Source: an uncultured Clostridia bacterium (GTDB taxonomy: Bacteria; Bacillota; Clostridia; Oscillospirales; Acutalibacteraceae). From it: a DNA stretch of 6,510 bases. The stretch is from assembly GCA_946186535.1 (NCBI GenBank), contig CAMHNT010000126.1, positions 1 to 6,510 of the forward strand, read 5' to 3'. Position numbers and translations under genes: made by a program. Under the pieces are notes generated by a model that was given only the letters and a program-made list of their open reading frames with translations, had not been told where the DNA came from and did not search any database. Below are positions 1-6,207 of the stretch, piece after piece. Numbering within the stretch: position 1 is the first letter of the stretch; every line of letters starts with the position of its first letter.

Positions 1-25
1 GTACTATGACGGAAAATATGCGCCA

Positions 26-92
26 GCAATACACCAAGAGGGCAAGCCAACGGCGCAGACCGATTGGTTTGTATTGCAAGTGCCCTTGGGGT
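26..92 (+). repeat. Foldable intergenic repeat, copy 1
   Basis: Diverged direct copy of 119-186, offset 93 bp. It folds as an outer stem GCAATACA (26-33) with TGTATTGC (70-77), continued by CCAA (34-37) with TTGG (64-67) across a TT bulge. A middle stem GGGC (40-43) with GACC (58-61) has one mismatch, and an apical GCC (46-48) pairs with GGC (52-54) around AAC. A shared tail ending TGCCCTTGGGGT follows (81-92). Short reading frames through it look incidental. The function is unknown; it could be a mobile palindromic element or part of a structured transcript. Confidence 0.7.
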
Positions 93-118
93 GCAAGCAG
101 ATTTGGTGCAGGGTGCCC

Positions 119-186
119 GCAGCACACCAAGAAGTCAAGCCGCAAGGCGCAGACTGATTGGATTGTGCTGCAAATGCCCTTGGGGT
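119..186 (+). repeat. Foldable intergenic repeat, copy 2
   Basis: Second copy of 26-92. The outer stem is GCAGCACA (119-126) with TGTGCTGC (164-171), continued by CCAA (127-130) with TTGG (158-161) across an AT bulge. The middle stem is AGTC (133-136) with GACT (152-155), and the apical stem is GCC (139-141) with GGC (146-148) around a GNRA-type GCAA loop. Against copy 1 the outer stem differs at two base pairs and both are compensated (A-T to G-C and T-A to C-G). The core at 132-156 recurs inverted at 3175-3200. Confidence 0.72.
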
Positions 187-294
187 ACCGTTAGGCGGTC
201 TTTGTGCGGTGTTGCCTTAATTATAACTATCAATACCCGTCAGATTTACAATTTTCTCTGTACTCCAAAAAGAACTTCACAACAACATACATTA
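187..294. other. AT-rich stretch without a gene
   Basis: No credible reading frame, RNA gene or promoter is visible here. The left part (186-212) is GC-richer and may be the continuation of repeat copy 2; the rest is AT-rich spacer leading to the terminator of rnpB. Confidence 0.5.
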
Positions 295-339
295 TTAAAT
301 AAAAATAAAATGCACGGCAAGGGAAAACCTTCCGTGCAT
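295..339 (-). terminator. Intrinsic terminator of rnpB
   Basis: On the minus strand ATGCACGGAAGG pairs with CCTT-G-CCGTGCAT (one bulged G) around a short T-rich loop (339-310), followed by the T-rich tract TTTATTTTTATTT (309-297). It lies about 30 nt beyond the RNase P RNA 3' end, so the primary transcript would need 3' trimming. A T-run at 352-358 on the other side could allow weak termination of plus-strand transcripts. Confidence 0.85.
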
Positions 340-368
340 CTTATTGATTGCATTTTTTCGAAATAAAA

Positions 369-715
369 GAAAGACCAGACCTATAAGCCGAGTTCTGTTG
401 AAAACAGTCATCTATCTTGACAGTTTGTTACCAAACTGCTCACTGCCACCTCCATAGGACACGCCGGGCAAGCGTATAGTCCATCCACGGTGTTGCTCCG
501 AATAGGGTTTACAGGGCCACAAACTCTCGCTCGTGCCGGTGAGCTCTTACCTCGCCTTTCCACCCTTACCGAAAAATCGGCGGTATATCTCTGTTGCACT
601 ATCCCTGGGGTCACCCCCGGCGGCCGTTAGCCGTTATTCTGCCCTGCGGAGCTCGGACTTTCCTCGCATACAGCCTTTCGGTTCTGTACCCGCAACTGTT
701 CAGTCTGCTCAATAT
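369..715 (-). ncRNA. rnpB: RNase P RNA, bacterial type A
   Basis: This is the catalytic RNA of ribonuclease P, which cleaves 5' leaders from pre-tRNAs together with the RnpA protein. On the minus strand the universally conserved blocks appear in order: GAGGAAAGTCCG (665-654, 5' strand of P4), GTAAGAGCTCACCGG (550-536), a TGTAAACCC-type segment with CGGAGCAACACC (around 512-489), and ACAGAACTCGGCTTATA (398-382, 3' strand of P4). The ends close as helix P1, CAGACT (707-702) with GGTCTG (381-376). The length of about 345 nt and the layout fit the ancestral type A, as expected in Clostridia, rather than the type B of Bacilli. The 5' end is placed from the promoter and is uncertain by a few bases; the 3' end is set just outside P1. 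Identification is essentially certain. Confidence 0.96.
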
Positions 716-721
716 AAGTTT

Positions 722-750
722 ATTTTAAACCATATTTCACCGATTGTCAA
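722..750 (-). promoter_or_regulatory. Sigma-A promoter of rnpB
   Basis: The -35 box TTGACA (750-745) is a perfect consensus. The -10 box TAAAAT (727-722) follows after a 17-bp spacer. It predicts a start at about 715-713, just upstream of helix P1. It lies in the 87-bp gap after the GH3 stop codon, where no clear terminator is seen, so GH3 read-through into rnpB is possible but unnecessary. Confidence 0.9.
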
Positions 751-802
751 GAGCTCCGTAAATTTTCAGCGTTACAACAGCTTTTCGTCACACAGACGGC
801 TT

Positions 803-2809
803 TTATCTGTATGATATTCCATATCCTCTTTCATACAAGATTTCGTCCGAATAAGCATAATAATCGTCAAGCGCAGGTATATCAAGCGGAAGCTTTCCGG
901 AAGGTGATTCGTCCTCTGAAAATGCCATGTAAATCGCCGCAGGAATGCTCGCTCCGAAACGGCTCAGATCTCCGTCTTCTATCCTTGAATCCTCGCTCAT
1001 GCCCTTCGACATCCACGCAATCATTATCGCGTCCGCTGAACCGTATCTCGCTGCGTCGTAAGGGAGACCGCAGCTGATCAGCGTAAAAGAAGCGCCGTTT
1101 TCGTGTGCCGTATCTATCAGCGTATCAAGCGAAGCCGATTTATAGCCGTAGCTTCCGTACGGATTGAGCTGCGCCGCATAGTCAAGCTTCGACAGCGCTA
1201 TCACATTTTCCGCTCCGTAAATCTCATTCCGAAGCGTTTCAGTATCATAATATGAATAGCACAAAACGGAAACCTCAGCCGTTTCCGGAATCTTTCCCTC
1301 GGATTTCAGAAGTGAAAACACATATTCAACCGGTTCGTTTTCATCAGCGTCGGCGGTAAGAACAACCGTTTTTCCTCCCGGACTTTTTATCGGAAGAGTG
1401 CCGTTTTCATTCTTCAGAAGCGTAATCGATTTTTTGGCTGTCTCCCACTCTTTCAAGCGGTTCTCGGAAGAGCCGACCGTGGTTTTTGCCGTTTCGATTT
1501 TTTTGTCAATTTCCGAACCGTCATATTTTTCAAGAAGACCCTTTCTCTGTTTCAGCTTCAGAATCCTCATGACCGAGCTGTCAATATTTTCGGAGGGAAT
1601 TTCACCGTCCTCAACGAGCGTAGCGATATCCGAAATATACCCTTCAAGCTCATCAATTCCGTACTTTGAAGAAGTATCGACCGGCATCAGCAGAATATCG
1701 ACGCCTGCGCCAAACGCAAGCCTTGCGGAATCAAGTATACTGAAATTTTGGGCAATAGCGTCCATCAGCATTCCGTCGGTTATCACAACACCGTCATAAC
1801 CGATATCGTTCCTGAGTATATCCGTAACAATCGTTTTTGAAAGAGTCGCAGGAAGATAGACCTCTTCTCCGCTTCCAACAGAAGTATACGTCTCGGACTC
1901 GATCAGAGGAAACTGGATATGTGCAGTCATTATCATATCCGCGCCGCTGTCGGAACAGCTTTTGAAAGGAAGAAGCTCGTTTTCCTTCAGCTCATCGTAG
2001 GTTTTGTTGATACACGGAAGTCCCGTGTGGCTGTCCGTTGACGTGTCTCCGTGACCGGGGAAATGCTTCAGTGAAGCGGCGACTCCTGTGGTCTGAAGTC
2101 CCTGCATGAAAGCTTTTCCGAACATCGAAGTCATTTCGGCGTCGTCCGAAAAAGAACGGACTCCGATTATCGGATTAGAAGGATTATTGTTCACATCAAC
2201 GACCGGAGCAAAATCAACATTAAACCCGAGCGCAGAAAGCTCCGAGCCTATTATTTCTCCCGACACTCTCGCATTTTCCGGATCGCCCGTCGCACCAAGC
2301 GCCATATTTCCGCAAAAGCTTGTTCCGAAATCGATTCGTGTTATGCTGCCGCCCTCCTGGTCCACCGCCACAAAAAGCTGCGGTCTGTCGTCGTTTGCCG
2401 CATTCGCCGTCTGAAGGGAATCAATGAGCCTTACGGTCTGTTCACAGTCGGAAATATTCTGTGCAAAAAGAATCACTCCGGCAAATCCGTGGCTGTTAAG
2501 GCATTCCCGGATATCATCGTTTATTTCCGTGACAGCCTCAAGCTGACCGTAATCGTCCGTATAGTAGCGAAATGCCGGCATAATCATCTGAGAGATTTTT
2601 TCTTCAACGCTCATGGAATTCAGAATATCCTCGCATTTTGAATAATCGATATTTTCACCAAGCGTTTCGGCAGTTTCATCTTCCTCCCCGGAAATTTCAA
2701 ATACAATATCCGATTCCGTTGCTTCATTTTCTCCGTAAAATCTGTCACACCCGGAAAACACGGAACAAATCAGAATCAGCGACATCATCACCGACAAAGC
2801 TTTTTTCAT
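803..2809 (-). CDS. nagZ: GH3 beta-N-acetylglucosaminidase lipoprotein (NagZ type)
   Basis: A 668-residue secreted, lipid-anchored glycosidase expected to remove N-acetylglucosamine from peptidoglycan fragments or chito-oligosaccharides outside the membrane. Residues 1-20 form a signal peptide (MKK, then a hydrophobic core) ending in the lipobox-like FSGC with Cys21; Phe at -3 is slightly unusual. The TIM-barrel domain spans about 58-430 and has AVDQEGG (148-154) and KHFPGHGDTSTDSHTGLP (248-265), the NagZ signature whose Asp259-His261 dyad acts as acid/base. The nucleophile is Asp345 in ITDG. The 86-residue spacing from Asp259 to Asp345 equals that recalled for Bacillus subtilis NagZ (D232, D318). 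A C-terminal GH3 domain begins near SITLLKN (461). The acidic stretch after Cys21 is probably a linker. The start at 2809 is chosen because the promoter -10 box overlaps the upstream in-frame ATG at 2848 region, leaving that start outside the mRNA. Confidence 0.93.
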   Translation of the reverse strand: MKKALSVMMSLILICSVFSGCDRFYGENEATESDIVFEISGEEDETAETLGENIDYSKCEDILNSMSVEEKISQMIMPAFRYYTDDYGQLEAVTEINDDIRECLNSHGFAGVILFAQNISDCEQTVRLIDSLQTANAANDDRPQLFVAVDQEGGSITRIDFGTSFCGNMALGATGDPENARVSGEIIGSELSALGFNVDFAPVVDVNNNPSNPIIGVRSFSDDAEMTSMFGKAFMQGLQTTGVAASLKHFPGHGDTSTDSHTGLPCINKTYDELKENELLPFKSCSDSGADMIMTAHIQFPLIESETYTSVGSGEEVYLPATLSKTIVTDILRNDIGYDGVVITDGMLMDAIAQNFSILDSARLAFGAGVDILLMPVDTSSKYGIDELEGYISDIATLVEDGEIPSENIDSSVMRILKLKQRKGLLEKYDGSEIDKKIETAKTTVGSSENRLKEWETAKKSITLLKNENGTLPIKSPGGKTVVLTADADENEPVEYVFSLLKSEGKIPETAEVSVLCYSYYDTETLRNEIYGAENVIALSKLDYAAQLNPYGSYGYKSASLDTLIDTAHENGASFTLISCGLPYDAARYGSADAIMIAWMSKGMSEDSRIEDGDLSRFGASIPAAIYMAFSEDESPSGKLPLDIPALDDYYAYSDEILYERGYGISYR

Positions 2810-2836
2810 AATACATTCACCAACCTCTTCCATGTC

Positions 2837-2864
2837 ATTATACCACAAACTGCACTTTTTTCAA
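2837..2864 (-). promoter_or_regulatory. Sigma-A promoter of the GH3 gene
   Basis: The -10 box TATAAT (2842-2837) is perfect and is preceded by TGG, giving an extended -10. The -35 box is TTGAAA (2864-2859) with a 16-bp spacer. The start would fall near 2830, giving a leader of only about 20 nt that contains AGAGG (2826-2822). This AGAGG is rather far (12-14 nt) from the ATG at 2809. The promoter excludes the in-frame ATGs at 2848 and probably 2833 as starts. Confidence 0.85.
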
Positions 2865-2904
2865 AATACGGAATAAGCACCTCCGTCAGGCAGAAAATAT
2901 AATC

Positions 2905-3092
2905 AACTTAAAAAGTTTTACGGCTAAGCGAAGCCAATTAAAGTTTCGCTCAAGCCTTTTCAAAGGCTTGCAGGTTCCAAGGGCAGCGCCCTTGGTCGCC
3001 GAAGGCATAATCCTGCCCTTTGCAAGGGTGAATTTCCAAAACAGTCCGGTGGACTGTTTTGGAAAGAGGGACGCTTTGGCAGAAAGCGTCCC
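2905..3092. repeat. Hairpin-dense intergenic repeat block (module A)
   Basis: Consecutive perfect or near-perfect hairpins fill the space between the GH3 promoter and the sigma-factor gene. They are AACTT/AAGTT (2905-2917), AGCGAA/TTCGCT (2927-2950), CAAGCCTTT/AAAGGCTTG (2951-2970), CCAAGGGC/GCCCTTGG (2977-2995), CCCTT/AAGGG (near 3015-3028), TTTCCAAAACAGTCC/GGACTGTTTTGGAAA (3033-3065, 15 bp, loop GGT) and GGGACGCTTT/AAAGCGTCCC (3068-3092, loop GGCAG). None has a strong T-tract, so these are not textbook terminators. An open minus-strand frame through 3161-2886 is explained by the repeats. The block resembles dispersed intergenic elements of Ruminococcus-like genomes, from memory only. Confidence 0.7.
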
Positions 3093-3160
3093 TTCCCAAA
3101 GGTAAAAACAAATTTTCCTCGCCGCTCCAAGGCGACTTGATAAAGTATATTTTTTACTCA

Positions 3161-3216
3161 TTCAAAAACCCTGTCAGTCTGTGCCTTGCGGCTTGACTTC
3201 TTGGAGTGTTTTTGAA
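3161..3216 (-). repeat. Foldable repeat, inverted copy 3 (module B, first hairpin)
   Basis: On the minus strand 3200-3175 reproduces the core of copy 2 (132-156) with a single difference (G to A), including AGTC/GACT and GCC-GCAA-GGC. The flanking ACAC and CCAAG are also shared, with a 2-nt insertion. The outer stem is entirely different: TTCAAAAAC (3161-3169) with GTTTTTGAA (3208-3216). The core is thus kept inside an enclosing stem although the stem sequence has been exchanged. Confidence 0.7.
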
Positions 3217-3218
3217 GA

Positions 3219-3244
3219 GGGGACGCTCTGTCGAGAGCGTCCCC
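3219..3244. repeat. GGGGACGC hairpin (module B, second hairpin)
   Basis: An 11-bp perfect stem GGGGACGCTCT (3219-3229) with AGAGCGTCCCC (3234-3244), loop GTCG. It is a sister of the hairpin at 3068-3092. It sits 66 bp past the sigma-factor stop codon and could weakly terminate that transcript, but on the minus strand it is followed by TCTTC and then A-rich sequence rather than a T-run. Confidence 0.6.
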
Positions 3245-3310
3245 TTAAACGAACAACTTAAATATCAAACTATATATATCCGGAAAAACATACATTCTGT
3301 TTATTCTAAT

Positions 3311-5056
3311 TTACTCATCGTTACCGCTTTGAACAGTGCTTCCCATGTCCTCTTCGGAATCATCGGTCAGAGTTTCGACTTTAATTATTCTGAAAAGTCC
3401 GTCGCTTCCCGGAGTCAGGGTTGCAAGTCTTTCCTCCGTGAAATCATCCTGCTCTTTGCCGTCGGAATGATAACTGTATGTATAAAAAACAAGCATCATA
3501 TTCCGCTCTTTTATGGTCTGTGTTATCTCGGCATTTGCCGACGTTGAGACAGCCGCAGGAATGTAGGAAAGAATATCTCCGTCCTCACTTTCGGTGTATT
3601 CTCCGAAAGTGAAATTCTCTTCGTTAATAACGTAATCACTGAACGAAGCAAAAAGCCTGTTTATATCCTCGCCATAAAAACTGCTAATAACATCAGACTC
3701 CTCGCTCAGGCATGCCATTGCGTACTTTCCGCTTTTGTCGTTTCTGAGGTCCGTACATAAATAATTGAATATACCGGCAAACTTTCCGTCGACTTTGTCT
3801 CCGATACAGTCGTCCGAAATTCTTCCCAGAACAAGCTCGAGCTGTGCCTCATTGAGATTCCCGCCGATAATATCGGTATATTCATCGCTGTTTTCCGCCG
3901 TACCCGAGTTTCGGCCTTCTTCGGTTTCGTTCTCCTGATTTGAAACAATATTTTCGTTTTTCTCGGAATAAACCTTGTTCCCCGGCTTTGTGATTTTTTC
4001 CGAAACGGAAACGTCTTCGGAAATCGGGGCACTGTCCTTTCTGCCGTTTGCGGAAAAAGCGATTGCAGCCGCAGTGCCACCTACAACAACAAAACTCAGA
4101 ACGGCGGCAATCACCTTCGTATTAACCGTTTTTTTACCGTTTCTTTCCTGTTCGCCCTGATTCACAGCATATTCTGTCTCCGAAACATGCTGTACATTTT
4201 CCGTATTTGGATTCGTGAAAGCATGTTCCACAGCATTCGTACTGCCGAGCCGATTTTCGGAAGCATTTTCCTCAGCATTCGTACTGCCGAGCGGATTCGT
4301 TGAAATATTTTCCGTAGCGTTCGTACTGCCGAGCCGATTTTCGGAAGCATTTTCCTCAGCATTCGCACTGCCAAGCGGATTCAGCCTGTCCATTGCCAAA
4401 ATTGCTTTTTGTTGCGTTCCGGGAAGATTCTTTTCCGCTTTAAGAACAAACATCAGAAACGGGATCGGAGCGTCGCCATAAACCCTGTAGCCCAAAGCTT
4501 TAAACTCTTCGAGCTTTTTTCTGAGATTAATTCTTCCGTAATTGAGCTTTGCTTTCACCGTGTTCTGAGAACAGCCGATAATTCCGGAAACAGAGTCAAT
4601 GCTCTGACCGTCAAAATGATACATAAGAACGCACATACGCTGCTCATCGGACAAGCATTCAAGAAGCTCTTCGGAAAGATATTTTATTTCAGTCGAGGAA
4701 TAATCGTTTCCCGGCTGAACCGCAGCATTGTCGTCCTCCGCTTCATAGGTTGAATTATCGGATTCAACCGTTCCCGGACCTGAAAACACAAGCGGATTTT
4801 TTCTTCTTATAAATTCCAACGAGGTTCCTGCTACAATACTGCTCAGCCACGAACTGAAGCTGTTCGGATTTCTGAGTGAAGAAAGACTGCCGTACGCTTT
4901 CTGATAGGACTCCCGAATAACGGCTTCGGCGTCAGATTCGTTTTTGACATACTTCAAAGCCAGATAATACATATTGTAATATGTATTGTTGTAAAGCCGG
5001 TTAAAGCTCTCTCTGTCCCCCTGAACAGCTCCGGTTACCAATGTTCCGATATCCAT
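3311..5056 (-). CDS. ECF-type sigma factor fused to a membrane anchor and extracytoplasmic domain
   Basis: A 581-residue protein. Residues about 8-86 match sigma-70 region 2 (SDAEAVIRESYQKAY, then FSSWLSSIVAGTSLEFIRRK), and 127-184 match region 4 with a helix-turn-helix (SIDSVSGIIGCSQNTVKAKL). A conserved-looking APIPFLMFVLKAE segment (196-208) follows. A linker with four 14-residue repeats (226-281) leads to one membrane helix (about 314-336, KK before it, so N-terminus inside). The remaining 240 residues, with an acidic spacer and a folded-looking part (400-565, Cys417, 434, 449), should lie outside. Ordinary ECF factors are about 160-200 residues. The ATG at 5056 has AGGAG (5067-5063) 6 nt upstream. 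No convincing promoter is seen; co-transcription with the upstream membrane gene through the element at 5098-5256 is possible. The sigma fold is clear; a signal-sensing or self-inhibiting role for the C-terminus is inference. Confidence 0.88.
   Translation of the reverse strand: MDIGTLVTGAVQGDRESFNRLYNNTYYNMYYLALKYVKNESDAEAVIRESYQKAYGSLSSLRNPNSFSSWLSSIVAGTSLEFIRRKNPLVFSGPGTVESDNSTYEAEDDNAAVQPGNDYSSTEIKYLSEELLECLSDEQRMCVLMYHFDGQSIDSVSGIIGCSQNTVKAKLNYGRINLRKKLEEFKALGYRVYGDAPIPFLMFVLKAEKNLPGTQQKAILAMDRLNPLGSANAEENASENRLGSTNATENISTNPLGSTNAEENASENRLGSTNAVEHAFTNPNTENVQHVSETEYAVNQGEQERNGKKTVNTKVIAAVLSFVVVGGTAAAIAFSANGRKDSAPISEDVSVSEKITKPGNKVYSEKNENIVSNQENETEEGRNSGTAENSDEYTDIIGGNLNEAQLELVLGRISDDCIGDKVDGKFAGIFNYLCTDLRNDKSGKYAMACLSEESDVISSFYGEDINRLFASFSDYVINEENFTFGEYTESEDGDILSYIPAAVSTSANAEITQTIKERNMMLVFYTYSYHSDGKEQDDFTEERLATLTPGSDGLFRIIKVETLTDDSEEDMGSTVQSGNDE
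4214..4381 (-). repeat. In-frame 42-bp tandem repeats (4 units) in the sigma-factor linker
   Basis: Four head-to-tail 42-bp units encode NPLGSANAEENASE, NRLGSTNATENIST, NPLGSTNAEENASE and NRLGSTNAVEHAFT (residues 226-281). Units 1 and 3 resemble each other, as do 2 and 4, so an 84-bp higher-order duplication (4298-4381 and 4214-4297) is likely. Near-identity at DNA level points to recent expansion. Unit length is a multiple of three, so copy changes keep the frame. Confidence 0.9.
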
Positions 5057-5062
5057 AATATT

Positions 5063-5067
5063 CTCCT
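5063..5067 (-). promoter_or_regulatory. Ribosome binding site of the sigma-factor gene
   Basis: AGGAG 6 nt before the ATG at 5056, which fixes this start. No other in-frame start with a comparable site lies nearby. Confidence 0.85.
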
Positions 5068-5097
5068 ATCCTGATATACACTGCAAATGCCATACTC

Positions 5098-5256
5098 ATA
5101 CTAAATTTCAATAAAACACTTTAAATCTTTTCGATCTAATTTCTGCAATACTGCGTCATCGCTGCAAGACAAACGACAGCCTGCCTGCGAGCTCTTCCTT
5201 GTCTTGCAAAAATTATCCTCGAAAATCTTTTAAAGGTTTTAATTGAAAATTAGTAT
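5098..5256. mobile_element. MITE-like inverted-repeat element, 159 bp
   Basis: The left arm (5098-5134) and right arm (5219-5256) are imperfect inverted repeats of about 38 bp; both read ATACTAA at the outer edge and TTTTCGA at the inner edge. Inside, TGCAAGACAA (5163-5172) pairs perfectly with TTGTCTTGCA (5199-5208). No coding capacity exists. A TA at each edge (5099-5100 and 5254-5255) would fit TA target duplication of Tc1/IS630-type transposases, but this is a guess and no transposase is in the window. It fills the gap between two co-oriented genes and, if transcribed, would fold into a long hairpin that may hinder read-through. Confidence 0.7.
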
Positions 5257-6194
5257 CAAAAATCATCCGCGATATTTTCTCCGAGCTGCTTTTCGACAGC
5301 CGAACGTTTAATCATTTTTCCGTTATGGAAAATATATTCGTCATTCGTATCGGGTGCAAGCCGTGAAATTTCCTTCGCCTCTTCCGTTTCTATCTCGGTG
5401 GCGGAATGACCTGTTTTCTCGGCCCCGTCCTCTTCCTCACTCTCGTTTTTCCGTGATTCGTCGAGGATACCTATCATGTCGTCATAGACATAAAAAGTTA
5501 TAATATACTGAATCGTTGACGGAGCGATTAAAACAGCAATCATGCCACAGACTATAACTATAGCCGCAAGGTTGTTCAAAATAACCGCAATCGTAAAAAC
5601 AACGGCTCCGAAAATTAAAAGTGCAATCGTTGCAAAGAAATTATTTTTAATTTCGCCGAATGAAAACAAAAGGCAGTTGCGATAAATATTTTTCAGACTA
5701 ATATCCATTGTCACCGTCATTATATTCACATAGTACGACGCAAAAAGCACAAGCAAGGATATCAGACCCGTTATGACAAGCGGAACCCAGAAAATAAAAT
5801 TCGTCTTGGTACCGCTGTAATAAAGCGCTGTCGAAGAATAGCTGACGGCAAACAAAACGTACAAAATAATGCCGTGAAGCAGAAACTTCAGCCAGTTCTC
5901 CTTTATCCCTCTGAAAAACGTTTTTACGGCGGAGAACTCCTTTTTCGTATAGACATATCTGCACACGGAAGTAACCCCCGCCATACCGACATTAAGGACA
6001 ATCGCCGCCGAAGCCGCTGCAATTACATTAAATCCTCCCAGAAGAACAATCGTCAGATACACCCACCCGGCAGCGATCAGATCAAAAATTATAAACAGCA
6101 AATTTGAAAGAAATATATACCTGAACTTTTCGAAATACATATTAAAGAACTCAACCGTTCTCATCTTTTTATCAGTTTCACCATTTAAACTCAC
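5256..6194 (-). CDS. Six-helix membrane protein, DUF624 (YesL)-like
   Basis: A 312-residue integral membrane protein. The N-terminal RTVEFFNMYFEKF and the spacing of helices recall the DUF624/YesL family, whose biochemical function is unknown. Predicted membrane segments are near residues 27-52, 55-77, 102-122, 132-154, 185-205 and 208-232. A highly charged, mostly acidic tail (about 245-312) should be cytoplasmic; at about 70 residues it appears longer than a typical family member. The GTG at 6194 is chosen because AGGAGG (6207-6202) lies 7 nt upstream; the in-frame ATG at 6248 has no Shine-Dalgarno site, and the ATG 10 codons inside is poorer. The stop TGA (5258-5256) ends on the first base of the inverted-repeat element. 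The co-oriented sigma gene follows after 199 bp. Family assignment is from memory and moderate. Confidence 0.75.
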   Translation of the reverse strand: MSLNGETDKKMRTVEFFNMYFEKFRYIFLSNLLFIIFDLIAAGWVYLTIVLLGGFNVIAAASAAIVLNVGMAGVTSVCRYVYTKKEFSAVKTFFRGIKENWLKFLLHGIILYVLFAVSYSSTALYYSGTKTNFIFWVPLVITGLISLLVLFASYYVNIMTVTMDISLKNIYRNCLLFSFGEIKNNFFATIALLIFGAVVFTIAVILNNLAAIVIVCGMIAVLIAPSTIQYIITFYVYDDMIGILDESRKNESEEEDGAEKTGHSATEIETEEAKEISRLAPDTNDEYIFHNGKMIKRSAVEKQLGENIADDF

Positions 6195-6201
6195 CCGATT
6201 C

Positions 6202-6207
6202 CCTCCT
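6202..6207 (-). promoter_or_regulatory. Strong ribosome binding site selecting a GTG start
   Basis: AGGAGG, within AAAAAAAGGAGGG on the minus strand, lies 7 nt before GTG (6194-6192). It is the decisive evidence for trimming 18 codons from the longest reading frame. Confidence 0.88.

Noticed and set aside
132..156. Cyclic-di-GMP or another known riboswitch
   Set aside because: The AAGCC-loop-GGC core faintly recalls GEMM, but the other conserved GEMM segments are missing and no gene lies downstream in the right orientation.
6..366. Two overlapping plus-strand frames of 62 and 100 codons
   Set aside because: They follow the 93-bp-offset repeat, which is in frame only because 93 is divisible by three. 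The base changes preserve stems rather than amino acids, and no ribosome binding site is seen.
408..814. Short frames on both strands over the rnpB region
   Set aside because: The sequence is fully explained by RNase P RNA and its promoter.
2886..3161. Open frame of 91 codons on the minus strand
   Set aside because: It runs through stacked inverted repeats, has no clear ribosome binding site and its composition follows the hairpins, so it is repeat-derived and not a gene.
4214..4381. CRISPR array
   Set aside because: The 42-bp units are directly adjacent with no spacers and encode a continuous protein repeat.
4162..4481. Low-complexity frames in other frames over the 42-bp repeats
   Set aside because: Shadows created by the in-frame tandem repeats of the sigma-factor gene.
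5083..5111. TTGAAA at 5111-5106 as the -35 of a sigma-gene promoter
   Set aside because: No acceptable -10 hexamer occurs at 16-18 bp, and the TTGAAA belongs to the inverted-repeat arm.
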